A DNA stretch of 64,000 nt from Acidobacteriota bacterium (GTDB lineage: Bacteria; Acidobacteriota; Blastocatellia; Pyrinomonadales; Pyrinomonadaceae). The stretch spans positions 62,001 through 126,000 of the forward strand of contig JAIVJV010000013.1 of NCBI GenBank assembly GCA_020199835.1. Reading direction: 5' to 3'. The position numbers and the translations under genes are program-made. The notes under the pieces were generated by a model, which was not told the DNA's origin, did no database searches, and saw only the letters and a list, made by a program, of their open reading frames with translations. Positions within the stretch are counted from its first letter, which is position 1. Every line of letters begins with the position of its first letter. Positions 36,185 to 44,907 of the stretch are shown piece by piece.

Positions 36185-37653
36185 CACGCAGAAAGTTTTG
36201 CTCGCAGACGTTCGTTGACGATTTTCGGATTTGCCTTGCCGTGCGATGCCTTGATCACCTGGCCCACGAAAAAACCGATCAACGCTTCTTTGCCGCTACG
36301 ATAACTCGCGACTTGATCAGGATTCGCCGCCATCACTTCATCTATCAGCGCGTCGATCTCGCCCGTGTCACTCACTTGCACAAGACCCTGCTCCTCGATG
36401 ATCGCGAGTGCGCCCTTGCCGGTTTTGAACATCGCAACAAGGACGTCCTTCGCTTGTTTGCCGCTGATCTTACCGGCGTCAATCAGTGTTATGAGTTCGC
36501 CCAGCCGGTCCGGACCTACGGGTGACTCGCCGGCAGAAAGTCCCGCAGCCTCGAGTTCACGCAACAACTCCGATCGAATCCAGTTAGCGGCAGCTCGAGC
36601 ATTTGCGGAGGTTTTTACGGTGTCTTCGAAGTAGTCAGCCAGGGAACGGTCTGAAACGAGTTGCGAAGCATCACTAAAGCTGAGGTTATACTCAGTTACG
36701 AACCGTTTAAGCCGCTGATCCGGCAACTCCGGCATCGACTCCCGCACGTTCTCAACAAACTCCTTCGTCACCATCAGCGGCGGCAGATCCGGTTCCGGAA
36801 AATAACGATAGTCGTGCGCTTCTTCTTTCGAACGCATCACGCGCGTCTCCAGCGCCCGATCGTCCCAGAGCCGCGTCTCCTGTGTAACGCGCCCGCCTGA
36901 TTCCAGCAGCTTGATGTGCCGCGCGACTTCAAACTCGACCGCTCGTTGCATGAAACGAACCGAGTTCAAATTCTTCAGTTCGACTTTCGTACCGAACTTC
37001 TCATCACCGACGCGGCGCACCGAAACGTTTGCTTCGCAACGCAGATTTCCCTTCTCCATGTCTGCTTCCGAAGCCCCCACCCATTGCAGCGCACGTCGAA
37101 CGTGATTGACGTAGTCGTAAGCCTCCCACGAAGAACGAAAATCAGGCTCGGTGACGATCTCCGCGAGCGGAACTCCCGCACGATTGAGATCGATGTAGGA
37201 GTAACGATCCACGTCCGGCAAACCTTCGTGCACGTTCTTGCCGGCGTCTTCTTCGAGATGCAGACGCGTGATCCGGAGCTTCTTCGGACGCCACTCCAGC
37301 GGATGGCCCGCTGCGTCGCGCTCCGCGGTCATGATCTCAAGTTCGCCGTCCGCGGAGAACGGTTGGTCAAACTGAGAGATCTGATAACCCTTGGGCAGAT
37401 CTGGATAGAAGTAGTTTTTGCGCGCGAAGATCGATTGATGATTGATGCGCAAACCCAGCGCGAGTGCGGCGCGCGCGCCGAGCTCGACGGCGCGCCGGTT
37501 CAAGACCGGCAACGCGCCGGGCAAACCCAGGCAAGTCGGACATGTGTTTGCGTTGGGTTCGTCGCCGAAGCGCGTTGCGCAGCCACAGAAGATCTTGGAT
37601 TCCGTGCTCAGTTGTGCGTGAATCTCAAGACCGATGATTGTTTCCCAAGTCAT
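36184..37653 (-). CDS. gatB: Aspartyl/glutamyl-tRNA amidotransferase subunit B
   Basis: 489 residues. GatB activates the side chain of Glu-tRNA(Gln) or Asp-tRNA(Asn) so that the GatA-released ammonia can amidate it. Landmarks are GLEIHAQLSTESKIFCGC and NTCPTCLGLPG with the zinc cysteines, RLHLEEDAGK, and the C-terminal YqeY/tail domain with GAL..IIEEQGLVQVSD. GatA and GatC are not in the window. It begins 6 nt after the exported protein gene ends. Confidence 0.96.
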   Translation of the reverse strand: MTWETIIGLEIHAQLSTESKIFCGCATRFGDEPNANTCPTCLGLPGALPVLNRRAVELGARAALALGLRINHQSIFARKNYFYPDLPKGYQISQFDQPFSADGELEIMTAERDAAGHPLEWRPKKLRITRLHLEEDAGKNVHEGLPDVDRYSYIDLNRAGVPLAEIVTEPDFRSSWEAYDYVNHVRRALQWVGASEADMEKGNLRCEANVSVRRVGDEKFGTKVELKNLNSVRFMQRAVEFEVARHIKLLESGGRVTQETRLWDDRALETRVMRSKEEAHDYRYFPEPDLPPLMVTKEFVENVRESMPELPDQRLKRFVTEYNLSFSDASQLVSDRSLADYFEDTVKTSANARAAANWIRSELLRELEAAGLSAGESPVGPDRLGELITLIDAGKISGKQAKDVLVAMFKTGKGALAIIEEQGLVQVSDTGEIDALIDEVMAANPDQVASYRSGKEALIGFFVGQVIKASHGKANPKIVNERLRAKLSA

Positions 37654-37659
37654 CTTTCG

Positions 37660-38601
37660 CTATGGACGCAGCCAGCCGGGATAGGCGCCCGCACGGCGTG
37701 CTTCCTCTTCCAGTTCTTTCCAACGTACTCCCAACGCAGCACGCTGCATCATTAAATCGTTCAATTGATTCGTTAACGTTGCGCGTTCCAGGCTGTGGTC
37801 TTCCTGACCCGGCAAGATCAACACGTTCTGTTGCCCATACCGGCCCCGCCGGCGATTCCACGGGCGGTTGCCACGACGGTTGTTAGGATACGGATTCCCA
37901 AAAACTGGATAGTTCGGGAATGGACCATTCACAGTCGGGTAACCGAACGGGTTTGTCGTGTCAAACGCCCCGAAAGAGTTGGTCTGCGGAATCTCCGCCA
38001 AACGCGCTCGCACGAAATCGACCTGCGCGTCGTTCACCGCGATGTCCGTGCGAAGCGCACTGGCACGTTCTCGCCAGTAAGTCTCGCCGGCCTCGGCTTG
38101 GCCGCGCGTGTTGCGTAACTGGGCGTAGGTGCGCGCCTCGACACCGGCCAGGTCGCGCCGCTGTTGTTCGAGCGAAGGTAAATTCAGGTCCCTGCGGCGC
38201 TTCTCGTAAGCCTTTTCGCTTGCGAGCCGCGCGCGCCGGTAGCCTTCGAGGTCGGCATTGGTGATCGAGCGATCCGCTTTAGTGCGTCCCTCTGAAGTAG
38301 CACCCGGCGCCGCATTTTGCGACGGCGATGCGGTTGCCCTCAACAGGAACGAACCGGCTGCTTCACCATTCGCCCGTTCAGTTGCCGCGATGTTTAGTGA
38401 GCTCAACTGGACACTAATCTGGATTCCTGAGCCCACTTCGTAGATGACGGCCGCACTCGTCACTGTAAAGTTATCGGGAATTGTGACGCGCCTGCCATCG
38501 CGCATCACGAGTGTGTAGGCACTTGCGGAAACCGCCGAAAACGCTAAAACCAAAGCGGCTACCACGACTCGACTCGTACAGAGACTTTTACGCCGAATCA
38601 T
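37660..38601 (-). CDS. Exported coiled-coil protein of unknown function
   Basis: 313 residues from ATG 38601, supported by a GAGG at about 6 nt and by a signal peptide (MIRRKSLCTSRVVVAALVL..., cleavage near SASA). A short beta-rich start (YTLVMRDGRRVTIPDNFTVTSAAVIYEVG) looks like the DUF-type 'grease' segment seen in other acidobacterial exports. The middle (about residues 110-200) is a charged coiled coil. Then comes an Asn/Gly/Pro-rich stretch with NPFG and NPYPNN, and a final coiled coil. No known family. Confidence 0.6.
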   Translation of the reverse strand: MIRRKSLCTSRVVVAALVLAFSAVSASAYTLVMRDGRRVTIPDNFTVTSAAVIYEVGSGIQISVQLSSLNIAATERANGEAAGSFLLRATASPSQNAAPGATSEGRTKADRSITNADLEGYRRARLASEKAYEKRRRDLNLPSLEQQRRDLAGVEARTYAQLRNTRGQAEAGETYWRERASALRTDIAVNDAQVDFVRARLAEIPQTNSFGAFDTTNPFGYPTVNGPFPNYPVFGNPYPNNRRGNRPWNRRRGRYGQQNVLILPGQEDHSLERATLTNQLNDLMMQRAALGVRWKELEEEARRAGAYPGWLRP

Positions 38602-38833
38602 ATTGGACCTCGCTATTTGGAATACAGTTTGGCGACAGTATATCACTTGTCCCAGCAAAAAACTTTGCAACTGGGCCGACTCTCTGGTATACATGCGGCA
38701 CCAAACGAACCACCACGCAGAGTCGCGCAGGCGGAAGCCCGGCTGGAATTCGGGGATAGGTTCGCCCGCCCCCGGGTTCTACAACTTTTGACAGAGGAGC
38801 GAGTCGCAAAGGGCAAAGACGATTTGCAAGATT

Positions 38834-39172
38834 TTGGGAGTCGTTTTCTTGTTGGTGGGTGTGGCTGGCTTTGCAGCTCCGAGATTGCTCGGCGCGCACT
38901 TAACGCCGCCACATAACGTTGTTCACATCGTTTCCGGCGTTGCCGCTTTGTATTTTGGGTTTGCCGGAACTCTCTCGGGGGCGAAAGCTTTTTCCCTGGT
39001 TTTCGGCATTGTTTATCTCGCGCTCGGCATTTTGGGGCTGGTGATGGGCGAGCCTCCCGACCGCATGTGGGACGTGGCCGGTGTTCTGGATTTCGGCACT
39101 TCCGATCACGCGATTCACATCCTGCTCGGGATAGTCTTTCTCGCTGGTGGGCTGTTTACGAAGAAGACCTAG
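38834..39172 (+). CDS. Small membrane protein, DUF4383-like
   Basis: 112 residues with about four hydrophobic helices. LGVVFLLVGVAGFAAP, NVVHIVSGVAALYFGFAG, FSLVFGIVYLALGILGLVMG and HAIHILLGIVFLAGGLF match the DUF4383 pattern. There is no ATG: TTG 38834 is the first usual start, but the frame is open back to 38792 and reads RAKTICKILG just before, so an unusual start near 38813-38822 is possible, downstream of GAGGAG at 38794-38799. Function unknown. Confidence 0.65.
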   Translation: MGVVFLLVGVAGFAAPRLLGAHLTPPHNVVHIVSGVAALYFGFAGTLSGAKAFSLVFGIVYLALGILGLVMGEPPDRMWDVAGVLDFGTSDHAIHILLGIVFLAGGLFTKKT

Positions 39173-39181
39173 AGTTCGCTT

Positions 39182-39252
39182 TCAGGTTGCAAGGACGAAT
39201 TTTGTAAGTGACGCACTTGCGTCCGTAAATTCGCACACCTTGCAACCTGAAC
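39182..39252. repeat. Large nested palindrome between convergent genes
   Basis: ttcaggttgcaagg (39182-39195) is the exact reverse complement of 39239-39252. Inside, cgaattt (39197-39203) pairs with aaattcg (39228-39234), and gacgca (39211-39216) with tgcgtc (39219-39224). It fills the gap between the DUF4383 and btuD stop codons. There is no T-tract, so a bidirectional terminator is possible but not certain. Confidence 0.6.
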
Positions 39253-39264
39253 CCTTGTTGAGGT

Positions 39265-40053
39265 CTAGCTTCTCCTGTCATGCACCGGAGTGACGCGGGG
39301 CGCGTTTGTGACCGGATGCGCGTCTACTAAAACCGTCACTTCAAATACCTCGCGCAGCAGTTCCGGTGTCAGCACCGCTCCCGGTGTTCCAGCCTCAATA
39401 ACCTTCCCGCGCTTCATCAACAGGAGCTGATCGGCAAACTGCGCGGCCAGATTGATATCGTGTGTGACGACGAGAGCCGCCGCTTGCTGCTGGTCGCAAC
39501 GGTGCCTCACAAGCGCCAGGAGCGTCGCCTGATGCGACAGGTCAAGATTCGCGGTTGGTTCGTCAAGCAGCAGCAACGCCGCCTCAGTTGCCAACGCGCG
39601 CGCGAGTACCGCACGTTGCCGCTCGCCGCCTGATAACTCGTTCATCAATCGCCCACTCAGCTCCACGAGCTCTGTTTCGCACAGAACGTCTTCCGCAACG
39701 CGCAGATCACGATCGGTTTCCCAACCCCAGCCCGCATTGCCGGCCCACGCGAATCGTCCGCCGAGGACAAACTCAAGCACCGTCACGGGAAAGCGAAGTT
39801 CGGCCTCCTGCGCCACGACCGCGACGCGCCGCCCGATGCTGCGCCGGCTGAACTTCTCAATTGGTTCGCCATCAAGCAGGACCGCGCCGGATGTGTGACG
39901 CAGCTGTCCGTTCAACGCGCGTAACAACGTCGACTTGCCCGCGCCGTTTGGACCGATGAGCGCGGTGATGTTTCCCGCCGTGAGCTTCAGTGAAACACCG
40001 GTCACGGCAATTCGTTCGTCGTACTTGATGGTCAGATCGCGAGCTTCGAGCAT
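39265..40053 (-). CDS. btuD: Vitamin B12 ABC transporter ATP-binding protein
   Basis: 262 residues with Walker A GPNGAGKST, Q-loop VVAQEAEL, signature LSGGERQRAVLARAL, Walker B LLLLDEPTANLDL and H-loop VTHD. It belongs to the FecE/BtuD/HmuV group. The cobalamin riboswitch upstream of the operon points to B12 rather than heme or siderophore. It begins 1 nt after the btuC stop. Confidence 0.88.
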   Translation of the reverse strand: MLEARDLTIKYDERIAVTGVSLKLTAGNITALIGPNGAGKSTLLRALNGQLRHTSGAVLLDGEPIEKFSRRSIGRRVAVVAQEAELRFPVTVLEFVLGGRFAWAGNAGWGWETDRDLRVAEDVLCETELVELSGRLMNELSGGERQRAVLARALATEAALLLLDEPTANLDLSHQATLLALVRHRCDQQQAAALVVTHDINLAAQFADQLLLMKRGKVIEAGTPGAVLTPELLREVFEVTVLVDAHPVTNAPRVTPVHDRRS

Positions 40054-40054
40054 T

Positions 40055-41065
40055 TCACACGCGCTTTAAGAGATAGATAAATAACGGAGCGCCGATCAGC
40101 GCCGTGATCGCTCCGACCGGAAGTTCTCGCGGCGCAATGATCGTCCGCGCCACGGTGTCGGCCACGATTACAAACAGCGCGCCGCCGAGCGCCGCCGCGG
40201 GAATACTAAGGCGATTGTCACTGCCGAGTGAGAGTCGAACGAGATGCGGAACCACGAGACCGACGTAGCCCACCGAACCACTCGCCGCGACCGAACTCCC
40301 GACCAGCAAACTCGCGACGACAAATACCAGAACTCTCACGCGACCAACTTCGACCCCGAGATCAAACGCATCGCGTTCACCAAGCATCAGCAAATTCAAC
40401 GATCGGGCGTTCAGCGTTAACGCAATCGTGCCGAGCACCGCGATCGCGATCGCTACTGGCAGCAGCGTCCTCGTAGTTCCGGAAAGATCGCCCAGCAACC
40501 AGAATGTGAACGACCTGATCCGCGTCGCGTCCATCAACGTCGTGACGAAAACAATCACCGAAGAAAGAAACGTCGTGACGATCACGCCTGCGAGTATCAA
40601 ACGTTCCGGTGTCGCGCCTGCGCGTCCGCGTGCGAGTTGATAAACCGCGAGGGTCGCGATCAACGCGCCGGCAAACGCAAGCACGGGGCGGCTCCACTCG
40701 TTTGCGCCGAAGAACACCAGCGCTATCATCGTGCCGACCGCAGCTCCGTTTGAAACGCCGAGCAAATACGGTTCGGCCAGCGGGTTGCGCAACAGCGCCT
40801 GGTAGCTCGCGCCAGCCGTCGCGAGTGAACCACCCACCGCTGCCGCAAGCAAAATCCGCGGCAAACGAATCTGAAACAGGATGTCGTACTGGTCTCGTCC
40901 GAGGCCGCACTGCGACGTTCCGAACGATGCGATCGCGCACAGCGATTCACGTGCGGGCAACGATTCACTGCCGATCAACGACATCAGCACCACCGCGAAC
41001 ACAACCGCGACCGCCAAGGCGCTGCAAGCGATCAACGTTCGCCGGAGAGTGACACGCGTTGTCAT
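40055..41065 (-). CDS. btuC: Vitamin B12 ABC transporter permease (FecCD family)
   Basis: 336 residues with about 10 TM helices. [45 protein letters not shown] is the family hallmark, and [11 protein letters not shown] is the cytoplasmic coupling loop. It forms the dimeric inner-membrane channel for cobalamin. The ATG overlaps the btuF stop (ATGA). Confidence 0.9.
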   Translation of the reverse strand: [336 protein letters not shown]

Positions 41066-41991
41066 TGTTTGAATGCGTTCGGGTGAAGCGCCCGGGCCAT
41101 CTCTTCGAGACCGTCAACGGAACGCGGCCCGGGACGCGCGAGATGATCGTCGTTGATTTTGTAAACGCGTCCCGCGAGCACAGCGGGCGAGTTGCGCAGC
41201 GCTTCGGCGACGTTCGCATTCGCGGCGCCCATCGAACTACCGGTGGGCAGAATGATCGCGTCAGGGTTTGCAGCGAGCGCAGATTCGTTGCTGTACCTGG
41301 GCCAGGCGCCGGGAACGTCAGCGGTGACCGAAGCCGCGCCTGCGCGTCGCATCAAATCGGTAACGAACGCATCGTGGCCCGCCGTGTAAAGCGGTTCGCC
41401 CGATACTTGATAAAAGACTCGCACGGGTGGCTCTTGCTTAACTCGCTGTTCGACGTTGTTTGTGCGATCGCGCAGCTTCTGTACTACGGCCGTTGCCTGA
41501 TGCTCCTGGCCCAGCATTCGTCCGAGCTGCTCGATCGATCGAAAAACGCCGTCGAGGTCGTGCGGATCGGTAACGAACACGGCAATGTTCTGGCTTTGTA
41601 GTTGTTGCGTGAAGACTTCGAGTTGCGATGCGGTCGAGATCAGCACCACTTGCGGACGCAAAGCGATGATACGTTCCAGACTCGGTTGAAGCGTGTCGCC
41701 GACCTTGGTGATGTTCCTGGCTTGTTCCGGATAGTCGCAGTAACTCGTATTGCCGACGAGGCGATCGCCGGCGCCAACCGCAAAAACGATCTCGGTAAGG
41801 TTTGGGGCCAGGGTGATCACGCGCTCGACACGCGCCGGCAGAGTTACGTTTCGACCCGCATCGTCAGTGAGTTGTTGCGTGTTCGAAGAAACACTCTCCG
41901 GCTGTTGCGCGGGCGCACAGGCGAACATCGTCGCCAGCAACAATGCCTCGGCAAACCTCACGATTCGTTTCAGTCGCAAACGTGCTGACAA
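41062..41991 (-). CDS. btuF: Cobalamin-binding periplasmic protein
   Basis: 309 residues from TTG 41991. The N-terminus RFAEALLLATMFAC ends in a lipobox-like MFAC. The substrate-binding lobes contain RVITLAPNLTEIVFAVGAGDRLVGNTSYCDYPEQA and RPQVVLISTASQ, typical of BtuF. The assigned TTG lies in the T-rich tail of the leader terminator and 16 nt after an AGGAGG (42013-42008), so the true start is uncertain. It leads the btuF-btuC-btuD operon. Confidence 0.88.
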   Translation of the reverse strand: MSARLRLKRIVRFAEALLLATMFACAPAQQPESVSSNTQQLTDDAGRNVTLPARVERVITLAPNLTEIVFAVGAGDRLVGNTSYCDYPEQARNITKVGDTLQPSLERIIALRPQVVLISTASQLEVFTQQLQSQNIAVFVTDPHDLDGVFRSIEQLGRMLGQEHQATAVVQKLRDRTNNVEQRVKQEPPVRVFYQVSGEPLYTAGHDAFVTDLMRRAGAASVTADVPGAWPRYSNESALAANPDAIILPTGSSMGAANANVAEALRNSPAVLAGRVYKINDDHLARPGPRSVDGLEEMARALHPNAFKQ

Positions 41992-42049
41992 AGAAAAGTC
42001 CCGCTGACCTCCTGATTCCGCGAAAGGAAACCAGGCATCAGCGGGACTT
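41989..42049 (-). terminator. Intrinsic terminator in the btu leader (riboswitch expression platform)
   Basis: On the minus strand aagtcccgctga (42049-42038) pairs with tcagcgggactt (42007-41996), followed by ttttcttt. Shorter words cctg/cagg extend the stem. The AGGAGG at 42013-42008 lies in the loop edge next to the stem. Ligand-bound riboswitch probably favours this terminator. Confidence 0.65.
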
Positions 42050-42111
42050 GAGAATTTCGGAAACCCGTGTGCGGCCCGAACACCTTGCGCGAGTGTCGAA
42101 ATGGCTGCAAA

Positions 42112-42245
42112 AGCGTTCGGGCAGGTCTCCTGGCTTAGAGAAGCTTTGACGGCTTCTCATCACAGTGGCGCGACCGCGCGGGACTCACACCCGCTTCCCT
42201 ATTCTCCTCTGATTCGAGGCACCCTGACGCTTATCTCTGCCAAAG
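42112..42245 (-). promoter_or_regulatory. Cobalamin (B12) riboswitch
   Basis: Read on the minus strand, the leader contains the B12 box GCCAGGAGACCTGCC (at 42134-42120), the upstream GCGCCACTGTGATGAGAAGCC segment, and gggaagcgggtgtgagtcccgc, which are the core landmarks of adenosylcobalamin riboswitches. The gttcgggc word (42115-42122) also pairs with gcccgaac at 42074-42081, a possible link to the expression platform. It lies directly upstream of btuF. Confidence 0.93.
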
Positions 42246-42262
42246 ATCGGTCCAACCCGCGG

Positions 42263-42292
42263 ACACTAACACGCGCTTCCAAAAAGTGTCAA
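42263..42292 (-). promoter_or_regulatory. Candidate promoter for the btu leader
   Basis: On the minus strand TTGACA (42292-42287) is followed after 18 nt by TAGTGT (42268-42263), just before the riboswitch. The -35 is perfect, the -10 is weak. Confidence 0.45.
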
Positions 42293-42304
42293 CTTGCCTA
42301 CGTC

Positions 42305-44905
42305 TTAGTCGTGAGTGATATCCAAACGACGCAGCGCATTGGTAAGTATCTCCACAGCGCGATCGTCTTTAACCACCTCTCTCAACAACATCGCCGGATC
42401 TTTTTGCAGCAGATCGCGACGACGACATAGTGCTTCGACACAGCGCGCGATGTGCGCCGGGTCGATTCCATTCCGTCGCAACAGCTCGATCACGCCTTTG
42501 TCTTTCAACAAGCACATCAGCAAATGACAGAACTGCCGGCCGGGATCGTTACCTCCTGGTCCACCACCTGCGGGCGGCCGCGGCCGATCGCCGCCACGCC
42601 AAACGGCGCCCGTCAACGTCTGTTCGCGGGTGAATGGCTGCGAGCGCATCGTTTTGCCTGCCGCGATAATACGGAAGTGATAAACACCATCTTGCGCAGC
42701 AACCATCGACGCCTCATACGCGCCCGCACCAACTCGCGCGAAATTGAGGATCGATTGCGACGCATCCGGCCGCGTCACCTCCGCACGCACAGATGCGGAA
42801 CCCTGCAACGGCACGGCATACTCGGTCAGGGCCACACTCAAGTGGATCGTTGCGCCCGGCTCATTACTCGATTGCGCCAGCGATGCACGCATGCGCAGAT
42901 TAGATAACGCGTGGACGCTAAGACTGTAGCGCGCGGATCCAATCGCCGCAGACGACGAGATTGCATGTGTGGCAACGCCGGCTCTGCGCTTGCCCAGCGC
43001 GATCAGTGCTTTCCATTCGCCAACGTGTGCCTGTTCGGCTCCGATCGGTAAGGGCAACGAGACGCGATACATCTCCACCGCGCTGCCTATGCGAAACTCA
43101 ACCATCGGATTAGCGGTTGTCGGGATGATGAAGTCACCACCCGGTGTTTCGAGAGCGAAGATCACGCTATGCGGATTGTCGGTCAGCAACACAGCGCGCG
43201 CCGTGATGTCTGTATCGCTGATGTAGAACGGAATCCGCACGACGCTACCCGCGTGCACCCAGCCGTCCGGATCGAGCACGAGGTCCTGGTTGGTTACGCC
43301 ACTGATTATCTGCTGGTAAAACTTCGCCAGCCGAAAGTACGCGTCCCCATTCAGTTCTCCAGTCATCAACATGTAACCCTGGTGGCCGTTGCACAACTGT
43401 TGGAGCTTTTCGGGTTGAATGTTGGCCGGCGTACCTAATCCGATCGCATAGACCCGCTCGTTGATCAGACCGCCAACGTCGTCGATTGAGAGACGATCGT
43501 GTGGACCATGGTTCTCCTCGCCGTCGGTGAGAATAACGGTCGCCTTGATCTGGTAATCCGTAACCGGATCCAGTTGATTGTGAGCGAAATTAAGTGCTTC
43601 GCCGATCGCGGTCCAACCCTGCGAATTGGGCATGTACCCGCCGATCGCGCTGTTGAGTTGTAAACGGCCACCCGTGTCGGCTTCGGTCAAGCCGCGCAAC
43701 AGATACGGGTCGTGATCGAACGAGATCACCATGGCGGCGTGGTTCTCATCCATCACATCCACACACGGTGGTGCCGAGAAGCGCAGTACCTCTGAGCGAT
43801 GAACGCCGGGTGCGATGCCGGATTCTTCGTTCATGCTGTTCGACTGGTCCAGTACCAGGGCGACCGCGGCACTGGGTAACTCGATTACGTCCGCGACTAT
43901 CGGAACTTCCCAGGCATCACCGGTTTCCACACAGGTTACGTCTACGTGTCCGGTGGCGTGATCTCCGGCCGCGGTGCCTTCATACGAAATCCAGATCCGC
44001 GCAACGGGCTCGACGTGCGGATCGACAACGATGCTCGCATCCATGCGTTCGAACTCCGTTCCCGCTGGTCCACTGTCGACAACGGGATTCGCGATGTTGA
44101 ACGTCAGGTTTTCGCAAGCGTCCACCTGGAAGATCGCGGGTTGCAAAAACGTAAGTCCTTCCGGTACGGCTGGGAACGTAATGGTCGGGGGCGCGTCGGG
44201 CGGGGGCGTCACGCGTGGCTCATCCTGCGTGTAGCCCGCGGGATATGAGTAGATGTTGATCGTGCGATGGTCCAACACATCACCAACAGTCGTGGACCAC
44301 GGATGCATGTGGTCGCCGACGTCCGGCGCTCCATCACTCGGCACGAACGGCTCGCCGGGATGGCGAAGCTGCCACTGAGCCCACAGCATGTCGATGTAAC
44401 AGTGGTGCAGGAAAAACACCGGATCGCCCGGCGAGCTGCCTCCACCCATAACGCCGCCAACCCATCCATGTGGACCGTTGTGAACATCGTTCTCCAACGG
44501 CTCCCAAAACGCATCATAGGTCGCCAGATCCAAAACGCCATCGACGGTCTCGGGCGATGCGAGGAACCCGCCATTGCCGAGCGAACGGCCGAGGCCCCAC
44601 GCGGCGTCGAACTGGCCCAGAAAACTAACATCCCAAAGACCGGAGCCGGTTGACTGATCGTTGGAAGAGTTCCAGTAACACAACATCACGCGCGGGTCCG
44701 AAACCTGCAACTCCGCTTCGAAGCGGCGCAGAAACTCGCGATGCCACGGCAGGAACGAAGAATTGTTGTGCCCGTGACTGAAGTGCGCATTGTGTTCGTC
44801 AGCGAAAGCGTCAACTACGCCGCGCGCTTTTGCGTCATACAGCGCAGCGACATAGCGCGCTTTTTCGGCGGCGGTTAGGTCACGATAATCACGTCTGCAA
44901 CGCAT
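42305..44905 (-). CDS. Tyrosinase-VWA fusion protein
   Basis: 866 residues. Residues 1-220 form a complete tyrosinase domain: CuA histidines H38, H46 and H55 (HNAHFSHGH, SFLPWHREF) and CuB histidines H142, H146 and H168 (DVHNGPHGWVGG, DPVFFLHHCYID). Their order and spacing match Streptomyces tyrosinase with a shorter central loop. About 240-340 looks like a beta-sandwich. A VWA domain starts near 345 with an intact DxSxS (D353-S355-S357) and runs to about 540. A second beta-sandwich follows at about 660-770 and a cysteine-containing helical tail ends the protein. There is no signal peptide. It should be a copper monophenol/catechol oxidase tethered to a protein-binding module. The gene starts 2 nt after the caddie-like gene. 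Confidence 0.9.
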   Translation of the reverse strand: MRCRRDYRDLTAAEKARYVAALYDAKARGVVDAFADEHNAHFSHGHNNSSFLPWHREFLRRFEAELQVSDPRVMLCYWNSSNDQSTGSGLWDVSFLGQFDAAWGLGRSLGNGGFLASPETVDGVLDLATYDAFWEPLENDVHNGPHGWVGGVMGGGSSPGDPVFFLHHCYIDMLWAQWQLRHPGEPFVPSDGAPDVGDHMHPWSTTVGDVLDHRTINIYSYPAGYTQDEPRVTPPPDAPPTITFPAVPEGLTFLQPAIFQVDACENLTFNIANPVVDSGPAGTEFERMDASIVVDPHVEPVARIWISYEGTAAGDHATGHVDVTCVETGDAWEVPIVADVIELPSAAVALVLDQSNSMNEESGIAPGVHRSEVLRFSAPPCVDVMDENHAAMVISFDHDPYLLRGLTEADTGGRLQLNSAIGGYMPNSQGWTAIGEALNFAHNQLDPVTDYQIKATVILTDGEENHGPHDRLSIDDVGGLINERVYAIGLGTPANIQPEKLQQLCNGHQGYMLMTGELNGDAYFRLAKFYQQIISGVTNQDLVLDPDGWVHAGSVVRIPFYISDTDITARAVLLTDNPHSVIFALETPGGDFIIPTTANPMVEFRIGSAVEMYRVSLPLPIGAEQAHVGEWKALIALGKRRAGVATHAISSSAAIGSARYSLSVHALSNLRMRASLAQSSNEPGATIHLSVALTEYAVPLQGSASVRAEVTRPDASQSILNFARVGAGAYEASMVAAQDGVYHFRIIAAGKTMRSQPFTREQTLTGAVWRGGDRPRPPAGGGPGGNDPGRQFCHLLMCLLKDKGVIELLRRNGIDPAHIARCVEALCRRRDLLQKDPAMLLREVVKDDRAVEILTNALRRLDITHD

Positions 44906-44907
44906 GA

